Positions 1-8,660 of a stretch of DNA of 64,000 nucleotides are shown here, piece by piece. The DNA is from Streptomyces sp. Ag109_O5-1 (GTDB taxonomy: Bacteria; Actinomycetota; Actinomycetes; Streptomycetales; Streptomycetaceae): positions 2,604,001 through 2,668,000 of the forward strand of contig NZ_RKQF01000001.1 in NCBI RefSeq assembly GCF_003814875.1. Direction: 5' to 3'. Under the pieces are notes generated by a model. The model saw only the letters and a program-made list of their open reading frames with translations, was not told the DNA's origin and made no database searches. Position numbers and translations under genes: made by a program. Numbering within the stretch: position 1 is the stretch's first letter; each line of letters opens with the position of its first letter.

Positions 1-612
1 CACACCTACCTCGGCGGACCGACGAACTGGCGCCGCAGTGCGAACGCGCTGGACGACGAGCAGCAGCGCGTCCTGCGCGAGAACGAGGCGGCCGACACCT
101 CATACGTACCCGTGCCGCGTCAACTCACCGAGGGCGACACCGACTTGCTGATGGCCCTGCAGAAGGACGGACGGGCCACCCACGCGGAGCTTGCCCGGGC
201 GACCGGCTGGTCTCCGGTCACGGTGGCGCGCAGGCTGGCAGATCTGCAGGCGGGCGGCGCCATCTTCTTCGACGTCGAGGTCGACACCGGGCGCTTCGGC
301 GCCAACACAAGGGCATTGCTGTGGATGTCGGTGAGCCCGGCGCACATCGAGAACGTGGCCGCGACCCTGGCCGGCCACGACGAGCTGGCCTACGTCGCCG
401 CGACCACGGGCCCCACCAATCTGGTGGCCCAGGCCCTCTGCCGCGACCCTGCCGACCTGCACCGCTACCTGGCCCGGCGGCTGGGCTCCCTGGACGCGAT
501 CCACGGCCTGGAGACCAGCCCGGTCCTGCAGAACCTCAAGGCGGCAAGCCCCATCATCACGGATCTGGCCCGCACCAGAATGCCGCCCGCCCCGGCTCGC
601 GCCCGGAGCTGA
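1..612 (+). CDS. Lrp/AsnC-family transcriptional regulator, C-terminal part (5' end outside window)
   Basis: The reading frame is open from the first base and ends at TGA 610-612, so the true start lies upstream. After about 37 residues comes an AsnC-type helix-turn-helix (LTEGDTDLLMALQKDGRATH, then a recognition helix near SPVTVARRL). A Lrp ligand-binding (RAM) domain follows, with the typical glycine-rich stretch VAATTGPTNLV. A second HTH preceded by more coding sequence fits the two-HTH Lrp regulators common in Streptomyces, about 300-350 aa long. An internal ATG-like start at 112 would give 166 aa, but no ribosome site is seen there. The gene converges on the MFS gene. The target is unknown. 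Confidence 0.85.
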   Translation, partial: HTYLGGPTNWRRSANALDDEQQRVLRENEAADTSYVPVPRQLTEGDTDLLMALQKDGRATHAELARATGWSPVTVARRLADLQAGGAIFFDVEVDTGRFGANTRALLWMSVSPAHIENVAATLAGHDELAYVAATTGPTNLVAQALCRDPADLHRYLARRLGSLDAIHGLETSPVLQNLKAASPIITDLARTRMPPAPARARS

Positions 613-648
613 GGGACTGAGGGGCTGAGGGGTTGAGGAGTTGAGGGG
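609..648. repeat. 8-bp tandem repeat (CTGAGGGG-like, five units)
   Basis: Five units of about CTGAGGGG lie head to tail at 609-616, 617-624, 625-632, 633-640 and 641-648, with small changes (CTGAGGGA, TTGAGGAG). The first unit overlaps the TGA stop of the Lrp gene. Each unit carries a TGA and the period is not a multiple of three, so the array stops translation in all plus-strand frames. Confidence 0.85.
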
Positions 649-725
649 CTGTGGCCCGGAGGGCACAGGCACGCCGAAGCGGCGGCCCGGAGGCCGCCGC
701 ACACGCCATGACGGAAACGGTTCGG

Positions 726-2195
726 CTAGTGCCCCGCCCCGGCCCCGGCCCCGGCCCCGGCCCCGGCCGGAGCATTCTTGTCGATCATCATCCGGCTGGT
801 CGCGAAGCTGACCACGACGAGCGCCACGGCGACCCAGAACGCGAGTTGGACGGCGTGCAGGGCCGCCGACGCGCCACCGTCACGCGCGCTGCCCAGGTAC
901 ACGCTGCCGAGGACCGCCACCCCGAGCGTCGCACCCAGCTGCTGGACCGCATTCAGCAGACCCGCGGCCGAGCCGATCTCCTGCGGCTGAAGCGGCTTGA
1001 GCGCAATGGTGAAAAACGCTGGGCTGAACAGACCGACCCCGAGTCCGACGACCCCGAGTGCGAACAGCAACGGCGTCGGGTACGTGTCCGGGTCCGCCGC
1101 GTGATAGACGGCGATGGCGGCGAGCGCACCGACCAGCAGGACGGCGAGCCCGAGGGACATCATGCGGTGCCCGTAGCGCTTGACCAGGTGCGCACCGGCC
1201 ACCCAGGAGGCGACGGCCAGCCCCACCGACCACGGGGCGAGGGTCAGACCGGCCTTCAACACGTCGGTGCCCAGACCGAGTTGGAGCTGGAGCACGATGA
1301 CCATCATCAGACCGTTGGTGACGGCGAAGAAGGCCGTCGACGTCACCAGGGCGGCCGGGAAGCCGCGGTCGGCGAACAGGCTCGGCTCCACCAGCGGGCT
1401 GCGCCCGGCTGCGGCCACTGCGCGCTGGTGCACCGCGAACCCGGCCATCAGGCACAGCCCTGCCGCGATGGCCGCCCAGCTCCACCCCGACAGGGCGGTC
1501 AGGTCGGCGCCGATCAGCGGATGGACGACGAGCCCGATCCCGGCCATGCCCAGCAACGTACCCGTCAGGTCGAGAGTGGGCCGCTTGGGAGCACGGTTCT
1601 CCATCAGCCTGGGCGAGATCGCGAGGACGACCAGCGACACGGGGACGTTCACCAGGAACGCCGCGCGCCACGAGGAGCCGAACAGGTCGGCGTGGGTGAG
1701 CACGCCGCCGAGCACCGGCCCGCACACGGCGGCCAGGCCCATCACGGGACCGATGCTGCCCAGCGCCTTGGACATCTCGGGACCGGCGAACATCGTCTTG
1801 ATCAGGCCGATGGTCTGAGGGATGATCACCGCCGCCGCGGCTCCCTGCACCACGCGGAAGGCGATCAGGAGCCCCACCGTGGGCGCCGCGGCACAGGCGG
1901 CGGACGCGATCATGAATCCGGTGACACCGATCACGAACAGCCGCTTGCGGCCGGCGATGTCACCGAGCCGGCCACCGGTGATCAGTAGCACCGCGAACGG
2001 CAGGGTGTAGGCGGTGGTGAACCACTGGATGTCGGACACCGACCCGCCCAGGTCGGCGTGGATCTTCGGTGCGGCGACCTGCACGATGGTCGCGTCCAGC
2101 AGGTTCATCGCCTCACCGAGCAGCAGGGCGGTGAGCGCCGGCCACCGCCATCGGTACGCCGTGGGAGTCGGCGTCAGCACACGCTCAGCAGTCAT
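726..2195 (-). CDS. MFS drug-efflux transporter, DHA2 (EmrB/QacA-like) family
   Basis: A 489-aa polytopic membrane protein with the 14-helix pattern of DHA2 exporters, which expel drugs or metabolites by proton antiport. Helix 1 carries the LLDATIVQVAAPKI motif typical of EmrB/QacA proteins (usually LDxTIVNVALP). The MFS loop motif is GGRLGDIAGRKRLF, and motif C is GPVLGGVLTH. ATG 2195 was chosen because GGAGAGG lies just upstream. A longer frame to 2408 adds only a proline-rich, non-homologous leader. The C-terminus ends in alternating Ala-Gly encoded by GGCCCC hexamers. The substrate cannot be told. It converges with the Lrp regulator at its 3' end. Confidence 0.92.
   Translation of the reverse strand: MTAERVLTPTPTAYRWRWPALTALLLGEAMNLLDATIVQVAAPKIHADLGGSVSDIQWFTTAYTLPFAVLLITGGRLGDIAGRKRLFVIGVTGFMIASAACAAAPTVGLLIAFRVVQGAAAAVIIPQTIGLIKTMFAGPEMSKALGSIGPVMGLAAVCGPVLGGVLTHADLFGSSWRAAFLVNVPVSLVVLAISPRLMENRAPKRPTLDLTGTLLGMAGIGLVVHPLIGADLTALSGWSWAAIAAGLCLMAGFAVHQRAVAAAGRSPLVEPSLFADRGFPAALVTSTAFFAVTNGLMMVIVLQLQLGLGTDVLKAGLTLAPWSVGLAVASWVAGAHLVKRYGHRMMSLGLAVLLVGALAAIAVYHAADPDTYPTPLLFALGVVGLGVGLFSPAFFTIALKPLQPQEIGSAAGLLNAVQQLGATLGVAVLGSVYLGSARDGGASAALHAVQLAFWVAVALVVVSFATSRMMIDKNAPAGAGAGAGAGAGH
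741..764. repeat. GGCCCC hexanucleotide repeat inside the MFS gene end
   Basis: Four perfect GGCCCC units at 741-764, flanked by imperfect copies, encode the Ala-Gly run at the C-terminus of the MFS transporter. The six-base unit can grow or shrink without shifting the frame. Confidence 0.85.
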
Positions 2196-2586
2196 CGGGG
2201 GTTCCTCTCCACCGTTGTCGACACGCCGGCCCGGCCCCGGTCGGCGGGGCGTCGGGGCCGACCACGACTCAGCGTGGGGGCGGGAGAACGAGGCACTCCA
2301 GCCAGGGCCGGGAGATGGTGGATTCCTTCCATCGGTACCGCCCCTGGTGTCGATTTCGCACATCCCTGGCGGGTGCGTGCCCGTGGTCACCGACACCGTC
2401 GTGCGCACGTGAGGCCACGCCCTTGGTGTGAGGTTCCTTCAACAGGGCGCCCCGGATGGAAGAAATGCTCCAGTCCGCCGTCGCCACTGGAGCGGCCGGG
2501 CGTGATCACCGCACGCTGGAGTTCCCCGGCCACCGTCGGTGTCCTGGGGCTCAACTCCCTTACGTTCATCCTGTTCAGGAGCGTGC
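2196..2586. other. Stretch without a recognised gene
   Basis: No convincing coding region is seen between the MFS start and the oxidoreductase relic. It should contain the MFS promoter, but no clear -35/-10 pair or operator was recognised. Confidence 0.5.
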
Positions 2587-2796
2587 ATGGCAGTTCTGCC
2601 CGCCCCCCAGAGAGAAGTCCGCCTTCTGACCAAGCCGACCGGGCTGCCCCAGCCGGAGCACTTCGGCGTGGTCGAGACCCCCGTCGTACCGCCCCGAGAG
2701 GGCGAGGTGCTGGCGGAGCAGGCAGGTACTCGGCCCTCCACCGTTCGTGGCCCCTCTCAGTGGCCAGAGCCGCACGTGGTCTGCGGGGCGGTGTGA
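2587..2796 (+). pseudogene. NADP-dependent oxidoreductase (MDR family), N-terminal relic
   Basis: ATG 2587 follows a good site (AGGAGCGTGC). The first 45 or so residues (RLLTKPTGLPQPEHFGVVET, then PREGEVL) match the start of MDR-family NADP-dependent oxidoreductases (curcumin/prostaglandin reductase type). These run to about 330-340 aa. Homology ends near 2720 and the frame then runs through unrelated residues to a stop at 2796, so no cofactor domain remains. This is a genuine 5' end of a gene whose remainder has been deleted. A peptide could still be made but would not be an enzyme. Confidence 0.7.
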
Positions 2797-2990
2797 AGAC
2801 GTAGAGGCCGAGGATGTCGGGGCAGGGGGCGACGCCGGGCCCGCCGGCCCGCACCCAGGCGGTGATGTCGTCGGTGGCGTCGGGGTCGTTGACGAGGCCG
2901 AGCCAGACCTGGCGGGCTCCTGCGGCGCGGGCGGCGGCGGAGGGCTGGACGACGATCACGTTGGCGTGTTCGCACACGTGGGGACGCGCC
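2760..2990 (-). pseudogene. Unrecognised minus-strand protein fragment
   Basis: A minus-strand frame here reads like ordinary protein for about 70 residues (HANVIVVQPSAAARAAGARQ, then VWLGLVNDPDATDD and AWVRAGGPG), unlike the Arg/Pro-rich text in other frames. It has no credible start and joins without a break into antisense of the oxidoreductase relic. I do not recognise the family. The best reading is a fragment of a lost gene. Confidence 0.25.
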
Positions 2991-3373
2991 GTGGGCTGAT
3001 CACCCACCTGCATCAGGCTGTGCCGGATGGATCCGGAAGGCATCCGGGAATGTCACCGACAGTCGTCCCCGCATGACAATGGTCGGCCTTCGCGCAGGTC
3101 ATCAGATGACGGACAGGCCGGTTCTTTTGCCCGCATATCACGCTTCCAGGGGCTTGGGAGGTGAGACCGCGCGGTGTCTCGCGAGCCCCGACTCGGTGGC
3201 TGGGCGATCCGGGACAGCGGTGGGGCCCACTGGGTGTGAGCGTCTATTCGAGGTGGTGCCCCGAGCGTGCGGTGGGGGCACGGTTGAGGGCGATAAGGGC
3301 GACGTCGCCGCCGAGGCGTCCGCCGGTATGAGTGATCAGGTCTCGCCTGGCGTGATGGAGCAGCGCCTCAGGG
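2991..3373. other. Stretch without a recognised gene
   Basis: No frame reads as a plausible protein and no repeat, hairpin or RNA gene was recognised. It lies inside the decayed region between two gene relics. Confidence 0.4.
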
Positions 3374-3919
3374 TCACAGCCGGCCCACACCGGGCACGAG
3401 GGCGGCTTCGCCGACCGCGGGCAGGCCCTTGCCCCGCACGTCGCCGATCATCAGGCGGACCGCGCCCTCGGTGCGCGCGGCCGCATACAGGTCGCCGCCG
3501 ATCTCGGCCTCGTCCTCGGCGGCCAGACTGAGACAGGCGAGCCGCAGAGTACCCAGCCGGTTCGGCAAGGGCCACAGCAGCACGTGTTGAGCGGCCTCGG
3601 CAACCGACCGCACCGGCGCCAGCTGGCGACCCCGCCGCTCTCGCACCGCGCACATGACCACGATCAGTGCGCTGAGCACCGCGAGGGCGATGATCTGCAC
3701 GATCACGTTCCGCGAGAAGAGCAGGCCGGACCGCCAGCCGACGAATGCCTGGGCCGCCACAGCCAGGACTCCGGTGCCGGCCGTCGTCCAGGGGCCCTCG
3801 AACCACGCGGTGAGCGCGGGCGCGATCACCGGCAGGGGGCCGAGGACGATGTCCGTGGGGGTCACGGTGTCCCCGGCCGTGATCAGGACGATGAGCACGA
3901 CCGGAATCAGCAGGCCCAT
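3374..3919 (-). pseudogene. SpoIIE-type PP2C phosphatase relic (membrane and start of catalytic domain)
   Basis: The 181-residue frame has three or four hydrophobic segments, then a linker, then the beginning of a PP2C/SpoIIE catalytic domain. The metal-site motif EIGGDLYAA is present, followed by RLMIGDVRGKGLPAVGEAAL, a hallmark of actinobacterial SpoIIE phosphatases that act on anti-sigma-factor antagonists. Intact proteins continue for about 180 more residues. Here the frame breaks after GEAAL and stops. No ribosome site precedes ATG 3919, so the 5' end may be lost too. The remaining protein lacks most of the fold and should be inactive. Confidence 0.75.
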
Positions 3920-4352
3920 GTGACGTGACTGTCACGTCCGCCCGAGGTCCGAAGAGCGTTGCTGCCAGGAGCCCACGGCTTCCAGAGTGCACCGCTGGGC
4001 AGCGATCTGCGAGCGCGGCCAGGTCGGCGGGGACCTTTACCCCGACGTTCAGCGATGCCACTGCCGGCACAGGTGTCGCGGCCGGTGCGGTGGAGGGCGT
4101 GCTTGCCGAAGGCGATGGTCGTTGCCGGGATGAGCCCGTTGACGTCCTCGACAGCGCTGGTGAGGTCGGTCCGGCGCGATCACGCACGGGGCGACGCGGT
4201 CGCCCGGCCCAGCCACATCCGACCACACTTCACCCGTTCGGCCTACACGGACCCTGTGCCCAGGTGCGGCATCACCCGTTCGGTCGCACGGTGAACGTGG
4301 CCTGCTTGCCGTCAAGTGACAGTCGTGATCGCCAGCTTCGTGTGGAGGCGCC
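3920..4352. other. Stretch without a recognised gene
   Basis: Several short frames cross this stretch but none has convincing composition or a recognised motif. A partial dyad (GTGACGTGACTGTCAC) lies near 3919-3934. It appears to be part of the degraded zone around the phosphatase relic. Confidence 0.4.
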
Positions 4353-4490
4353 GTGATCGTGATAGCTCTGCTCGCCCTGGTGGTGCCGGTTCTTCTGCTG
4401 TTCGGGCTGCCTGCTCTGGAAGATCGTCTGTTCCCGCCGTCACCGCCTCCGCAGGAACAGGCGGCCCCGGAACAGGCCGAATGTGACTGA
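4353..4490 (+). CDS. Small single-pass membrane protein (45 aa), unknown function
   Basis: A GTG start at 4353 follows GGAGG with good spacing and opens a 45-residue frame. The N-terminal 25 residues are hydrophobic (IVIALLALVVPVLLLFGLPA). A short Pro/Glu/Gln-rich cytoplasmic-like tail ends in ECD. Small proteins of this shape, one helix plus a polar tail, are common in Streptomyces. The good ribosome site and clean composition are the evidence. No function or partner can be assigned, and the surrounding genes are relics. Confidence 0.55.
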   Translation: MIVIALLALVVPVLLLFGLPALEDRLFPPSPPPQEQAAPEQAECD

Positions 4491-4763
4491 TGCTCCTGCC
4501 CTGGAACGGGCACGATCTACGGTCCGGATCTCGTCCGCGCCATAGGGGTCTCCGGGAGTCACAGCTGCCCGGGAGCCGCGGGAAGCCGGGCCCGCGCGTC
4601 ATGCTCACCCCGGGAGCTGTGCCGGCCGGCGCGGCGCCGAGAAGACACGTATCCCGGTGCTTGAGAATGTCACTGCTCCCTCCCACCCCTGTGTTGCGCC
4701 TCTGTCTCCGGGGTGTACCGCTGGCGGTGACGGGTCAGCCGCTTGTTCAGCGGGCGAGCATGA

Positions 4764-5025
4764 CAGTGACAGGCAGAATGCGATCTGGCAGGTTGGACGA
4801 AGCCGCCGCAGCCCTCGACCGGGCGGGCTCGGCCCTCGGCACACACGGCCGGCGCTACGCCGAGGGCCTGCTGCTCCTGCTACGGGCGCGGGTGCTACAG
4901 GCCCGCGGTGAACCCGCCGCCACCACCCGGGGCCACCGCCGAACGAGCCCTGGCACTGTCCACCGAACGCGCGGCCCACCTCTTCGCCCACCGCGCGAAA
5001 GCACTGCTGACCTGCATGAAGCCGG
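4764..5025 (+). pseudogene. LuxR/AAA (LAL-type) regulator relic, frameshifted
   Basis: Residues LDEAAAALDRAGSALGTHGR and AEGLLLLLRARVLQARGEP form TPR-like helices seen in the C-terminal half of large ATP-binding LuxR regulators. The frame then changes, and the next frame continues ATAERALALSTERAAHLFAH, the expected following helix. No Walker motifs, start codon or LuxR HTH remain. It is an internal piece, about 80 residues of a protein usually near 900 aa. Confidence 0.55.
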
Positions 5026-5200
5026 GAAATGGGACGACTCGCTCTCCATAGCTCGGGATCGCCGGTCGGACAACCCGGCAGCCCCTCGCGTCATTGACAG
5101 TCGACCGCCGCTCCCTGCCCAGCATGGCGTGATGCACTCCGTCGCCTTGCGAGCGGCAGTCGCGAAGGCTCATCCAGCTCGGCTGGACTCCCGACGGGCG

Positions 5201-5614
5201 TCAGTTGAGGACGACGTTGTACGAGGGGACGTAGTGGGCGCAGTGGCTGGCCTTTGCGTAGTCGATCGACCCGGGATACCGCTTGATGTGCTCGAGCACG
5301 ACCTCGCCCGTGTTCTTGCCGAAGATCCCGTCGACCGCCAGCAAGGTGGTGGCCCAGTGGTAGTTGGAGTACTTCTGGAGCTGCTTGACCCCGTTCTCGG
5401 TCTGGGGGCCGAACTTGCCGTCCACCAGGAGGTGCAGGTCGAGGTAGTTGTTCACGAAGAACTGGACGCAGCGGACCGACTCGGCGTTGTTGGCGTACCC
5501 GTAGCCGACGTCCGGGATTCCAGGGTCCGCATGGGCCGTCGTCGTGCCGAGTCCCATCGGGACGACCGCAGCCAGGATCACCGTGGCGCGGCGGAGTGCG
5601 CGGGCATGCCTCAT
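5201..5614 (-). CDS. Secreted peptidoglycan-binding-domain-like protein
   Basis: A 137-aa protein with a Sec signal peptide: an Arg-rich N-terminus, a hydrophobic core near residues 11-22, and AHA before the likely cleavage site around residue 28. The mature part contains VRCVQFFVNNYL and LLVDGKFGPQTENGVKQLQK. This is the DGxFGxxT pattern of PG_binding_1 domains. A second repeat reads LLAVDGIFGKNTGEVV. Two cysteines may form a disulfide. It probably binds the cell wall or acts as a small secreted effector, and no catalytic domain is present. ATG 5614 overlaps the stop of a small upstream ORF (TGATG), so translation may be coupled. Confidence 0.85.
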   Translation of the reverse strand: MRHARALRRATVILAAVVPMGLGTTTAHADPGIPDVGYGYANNAESVRCVQFFVNNYLDLHLLVDGKFGPQTENGVKQLQKYSNYHWATTLLAVDGIFGKNTGEVVLEHIKRYPGSIDYAKASHCAHYVPSYNVVLN

Positions 5615-5706
5615 CAGGCCTCTTTACGTGTGTAGGTAGGCGCGGGCGCCGGGATTCTCTCGGATGGCATGAACCCCCCTGTCGTATCCGTGGGTTGGAT
5701 CACCAT
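5614..5706 (-). CDS. Possible small ORF translationally coupled to the secreted protein
   Basis: A frame ending at TGA 5616-5614 overlaps the ATG of the secreted protein. ATG 5706 is preceded by GGAGACGG at good spacing and gives 30 residues (MVIQPTDTTGGFMPSERIPA, then a Pro/Thr-rich end). An upstream ATG at 5781 would give 55 residues with a basic N-terminus, but its ribosome site is weaker. It has no hydrophobic segment and no cysteine. It could be a leader peptide tuning translation of the downstream gene, or chance. Confidence 0.35.
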   Translation of the reverse strand: MVIQPTDTTGGFMPSERIPAPAPTYTRKEA

Positions 5707-5848
5707 GCCAACCGTCTCCACGGGCTGCCCCTGGTCGCTGCTGCGCCTTCGCCGGATCACTCTGACGCCGGTCTTCACCATGAACCAACCCCGCCCGGGT
5801 AACCCGGGGACAAAACCTGCCGGGACTGGTGATGGATCGATGGGAGGC

Positions 5849-5938
5849 GGACATCCGAACTCACCGAGCACCGAGCGGCGGCGGCTTCGCCCGTACCCGG
5901 GCCTGCACCGCTCGGTCGCTCGGTGAGTTCGGATGTCC
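5849..5938 (-). terminator. Long hairpin downstream of kup, probable terminator
   Basis: A perfect 20-bp inverted repeat pairs 5849-5868 with 5919-5938. The pairing extends inward with one bulge through a further CCGAGCGG block on each side. The stem is about 30 bp with a loop of some 30 nt. It lies just past the kup stop. No U-run follows, which is usual for Streptomyces terminators. The stem is unusually long, so a remnant of a small inverted-repeat element is an alternative. Confidence 0.6.
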
Positions 5939-5963
5939 GGTGGCCTGTCGGCGACGGGCGCGG

Positions 5964-7919
5964 TCACACCTCGATGTGGGAGCCCATGATGACCGTGCGG
6001 TCGCCGGGGAGGCCGAAGTACTCGGCGGCGTCGGCCGTGATGTAGGACGTGGCGATGAAGAGGCGCTTGCGCCAAGGGGCCATCGTCGGGGCCTTGCCTC
6101 GGCGGAGCTCGATCTTCGAGAGGAAGTAGGACGCCTGGTCGAGGTCCAACGGCCCTTCGGTGTCGGCGGGTTCGAGCATCGCCAGGGTGGCGGGCACGTC
6201 CGGTGTCTCCATGTAGCCGAAGCGGGCGGTGACATGCACTATCCCGTCGTCGGTGAAGCCGAGGCCGTCCACGGCAAGGCGCTGGTCGGCCGGGACCCGG
6301 GGCACCGGCTCGGTCTCGATGGAGAGGATCACGACCTGCTCGTGCCGTACGTGGTTGTGCTCGACGTTGGCCCGCAGGGCGAGCGGCGCGGTCTCCTTGC
6401 CGCGGTTGAGGAAGACGGCCGTGCCGGGGACCGTGCGTGTCGGCTCCGTCCCGGTGCGCAGGGCGGCGATGAACTCGGGCAGGGAGCCCTCGTGCCGGGC
6501 CCGTTCCTCGGTGACGATGCTGCGGCCGCGCTGCCAGGTCGTCATGACGGTGAACGTGGTCAGGCCGATCAGCAGCGGCAGCCACGCGCCGTGGACCAGC
6601 TTGGTCAGGTTGGCCGCCACGAACAGCAGGTCCACGAAGAGCAGCACGCCGGCACCGATGCCGATGAGCCACTTGGGCGCACCCCACTTCGCGCGGGCGA
6701 CGTAGAAGAACAGCAGTGTGGTGATGGTGATGGTGCCGGTGACCGCCATACCGAACGCGAAGGCCAGCGCCGCGGAGCTGCGGAAGGCGAAGACCAGGGT
6801 GAGGACCGAGACCATCAGCAGCCAGTTGATCCAGGGGACGTAGATCTGGCCGATGGTGGATTCGGAGGTGTGCGCGATCCGCAGTCTCGGGAGGTAGCCG
6901 AGCTGGGCGGCCTGGGAGGTCACCGAGTACGCGCCGGTGATCACCGCCTGGGAGGCGATCACCGTGGCCGCCGTCGCGAGCAGGATCATCGGCCACCTGC
7001 CCCAGTCGGGCACCAGCAGGAAGAAGGGGCTGCTGATGTTCTTCGGGTCGTCGAGGATCAGCGCGCCCTGGCCCAGGTAGCTCAGGATGCAGGCCGGGAA
7101 GACGAGGAGCAGCCAGGCGCGGGTGATGGCCCGGCGGCCGAAGTGCCCCATGTCGGCGTAGAGCGCCTCGGCGCCGGTGACCGCGAGCACGACCGCAGCC
7201 AGCGAGAAGAAGGCGGTCCCGAAGTGGCCGAACAGGAAGCTCAGGGCGTAACTCGGCCACAGCGCCCGGAGGATGTCCGGGTGCTCGGTGATGCCGACGA
7301 CGCCGCACGCGCCGATGGCAAGGAACCAGGCGATCATGACCGGGCCGAACACCCGGCCGACCGCCGCGGTGCCCCGGCGCTGCACCAGGAACAGGATCAC
7401 GATGATCACCGCGGTGATGGGGACGACCGCGCTGTCCAGGGACGGCTCGACGACCTTGAGCCCCTCGACCGCGGAGAGCACCGAGATCGCCGGGGTGATC
7501 ATGCTGTCGCCGAAGAACAGCGACGCGCCGAAGATGCCCAGCGCGGCCAGGACGGTGGCGGCCCGCTTGCCCCGCTGTGAGGACCAGCGCCGCAGCAGGG
7601 TGATGAGCGCCATGATGCCGCCCTCACCGTCGTTGTCGGCGCGCATCGCCAGCAGTACGTAGGTGACCGTCACGATGATCATGACCGACCAGAACACCAG
7701 CGACACCACGCCGTAGACGTTCTGCGTGGAGACCGGGACGGGGTGCGGGTCGTCGGGGTTGAACACGGTCTGGAGGGTGTAGATCGGGCTGGTCCCGATG
7801 TCACCGAAGACCACGCCGAGGGCGCCGATCACCACCGCGAGCCGCACCGAGTCGCGCGCCAGCTGTCTGTGGGCCTCCTCAGGCCCCGCCGACGCGGTCT
7901 CCTGCCGACTGTCGGCCAT
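5964..7919 (-). CDS. kup: KUP-family potassium uptake transporter
   Basis: A 651-aa membrane protein importing K+ with protons. It begins with a short cytoplasmic tail, then the KUP signature VVFGDIGTSPIYTLQTVFNP in helix 1. About 12 transmembrane helices follow up to residue ~440, including GGIMALITLLRR and TPAISVLSAVEGL. The C-terminal cytoplasmic domain has about 190 residues and contains RVPADQRLAVDGLGF and ATSYITADAAEYFGLPGDR. ATG 7919 has AGGAGG seven bases upstream. A longer frame to 7982 lacks such a site. Length and motifs are complete for the family. It opens the potassium-related island. No shared direct-repeat box was found upstream of it. Confidence 0.95.
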   Translation of the reverse strand: MADSRQETASAGPEEAHRQLARDSVRLAVVIGALGVVFGDIGTSPIYTLQTVFNPDDPHPVPVSTQNVYGVVSLVFWSVMIIVTVTYVLLAMRADNDGEGGIMALITLLRRWSSQRGKRAATVLAALGIFGASLFFGDSMITPAISVLSAVEGLKVVEPSLDSAVVPITAVIIVILFLVQRRGTAAVGRVFGPVMIAWFLAIGACGVVGITEHPDILRALWPSYALSFLFGHFGTAFFSLAAVVLAVTGAEALYADMGHFGRRAITRAWLLLVFPACILSYLGQGALILDDPKNISSPFFLLVPDWGRWPMILLATAATVIASQAVITGAYSVTSQAAQLGYLPRLRIAHTSESTIGQIYVPWINWLLMVSVLTLVFAFRSSAALAFAFGMAVTGTITITTLLFFYVARAKWGAPKWLIGIGAGVLLFVDLLFVAANLTKLVHGAWLPLLIGLTTFTVMTTWQRGRSIVTEERARHEGSLPEFIAALRTGTEPTRTVPGTAVFLNRGKETAPLALRANVEHNHVRHEQVVILSIETEPVPRVPADQRLAVDGLGFTDDGIVHVTARFGYMETPDVPATLAMLEPADTEGPLDLDQASYFLSKIELRRGKAPTMAPWRKRLFIATSYITADAAEYFGLPGDRTVIMGSHIEV

Positions 7920-8090
7920 GACGAACCTCCTCCTCGCGGGCCGTCGTGCGGACGGCCCGGTCCCGTGCATCAGTGCGGACATTACCGATGCAGTGGTCCG
8001 ATCGCCGGTAGAGGGGGTGTCGGTTCGCGAAACGTCGGTGCCCCGGGCGGGTCGGCCGGCGTGAGGGAATGCCGACCCGCCCGGGGGTGT

Positions 8091-8660
8091 CTACAGCAGC
8101 CCCTCCGCCAGCGGCCCCAGGGACAGGGCCGACAGGAAGTTGAGGAGCGCCAGCATGAGGGCCGCGCCGGTGGCCAGGGCGACGAAGTTCACGCCGCGGG
8201 CCTGGAGCGTGCCGACCGTGACCACGCCCGGCTGCTGACGGGCCAGCCGGCCGGCGAGGGCGAGCAGGAACACCATCGGGACGTAACGGCCTATCAGCAT
8301 CGCGGCCGTCACCAGCATGTTGTGGAACTCGGTTGCACCGTTGAAGCCCGCCATCGCGCTGCCGTTGCTGTTGACGTTGGAGGTGTACGCGTAGACCAGC
8401 TCCGTCAGCCCGTGCGGTCCGGGGTTGCCCATGGACGACTGCCCCTCCCCCAGCGCGATGGCGAGGGCGGCGCAGCCCAGGACGGCGGTCGGGGCGACCA
8501 GCGCGTACAGGACGACGTAGCGCATCTCCGGGAAGCCGATCCGCTTGCGCAGGTACTCGGGCGTGCGGCCGACCATCAGGCCGCCGACGAAGACGGCGAT
8601 CATGACCGCCATGATCAGGCCGTACAGCCCGCTGCCGGTGCCGCCGGGGGCGATCTCACC
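8091..8660 (-). pseudogene. kdpA C-terminal relic
   Basis: The frame carries the last third of Kdp[22 protein letters not shown], split here as family motif, then [24 protein letters not shown] and the ending [12 protein letters not shown]. It aligns with the end of the intact KdpA at 17534-19198 but is clearly diverged, so it is not a recent duplicate. About 190 of about 555 residues remain. All upstream helices are missing, and the homology stops at about 8660, exactly where the lysA terminator hairpin begins. It cannot form a K+ channel subunit. Confidence 0.85.

Noticed and set aside
651..1988. Long plus-strand open frame across the MFS gene
   Set aside because: It is antisense to a clear transporter and its product is Arg/Gly/His-rich with no family motif. 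It follows from high GC content.
5829..7580. Long plus-strand frame opposite kup
   Set aside because: Same cause: codon bias of kup leaves the opposite strand open. No ribosome site or protein-like composition.
7920..8090. Potassium- or c-di-AMP-type riboswitch before kup
   Set aside because: The leader was read for a ydaO-type core and for shared direct repeats; neither was found.
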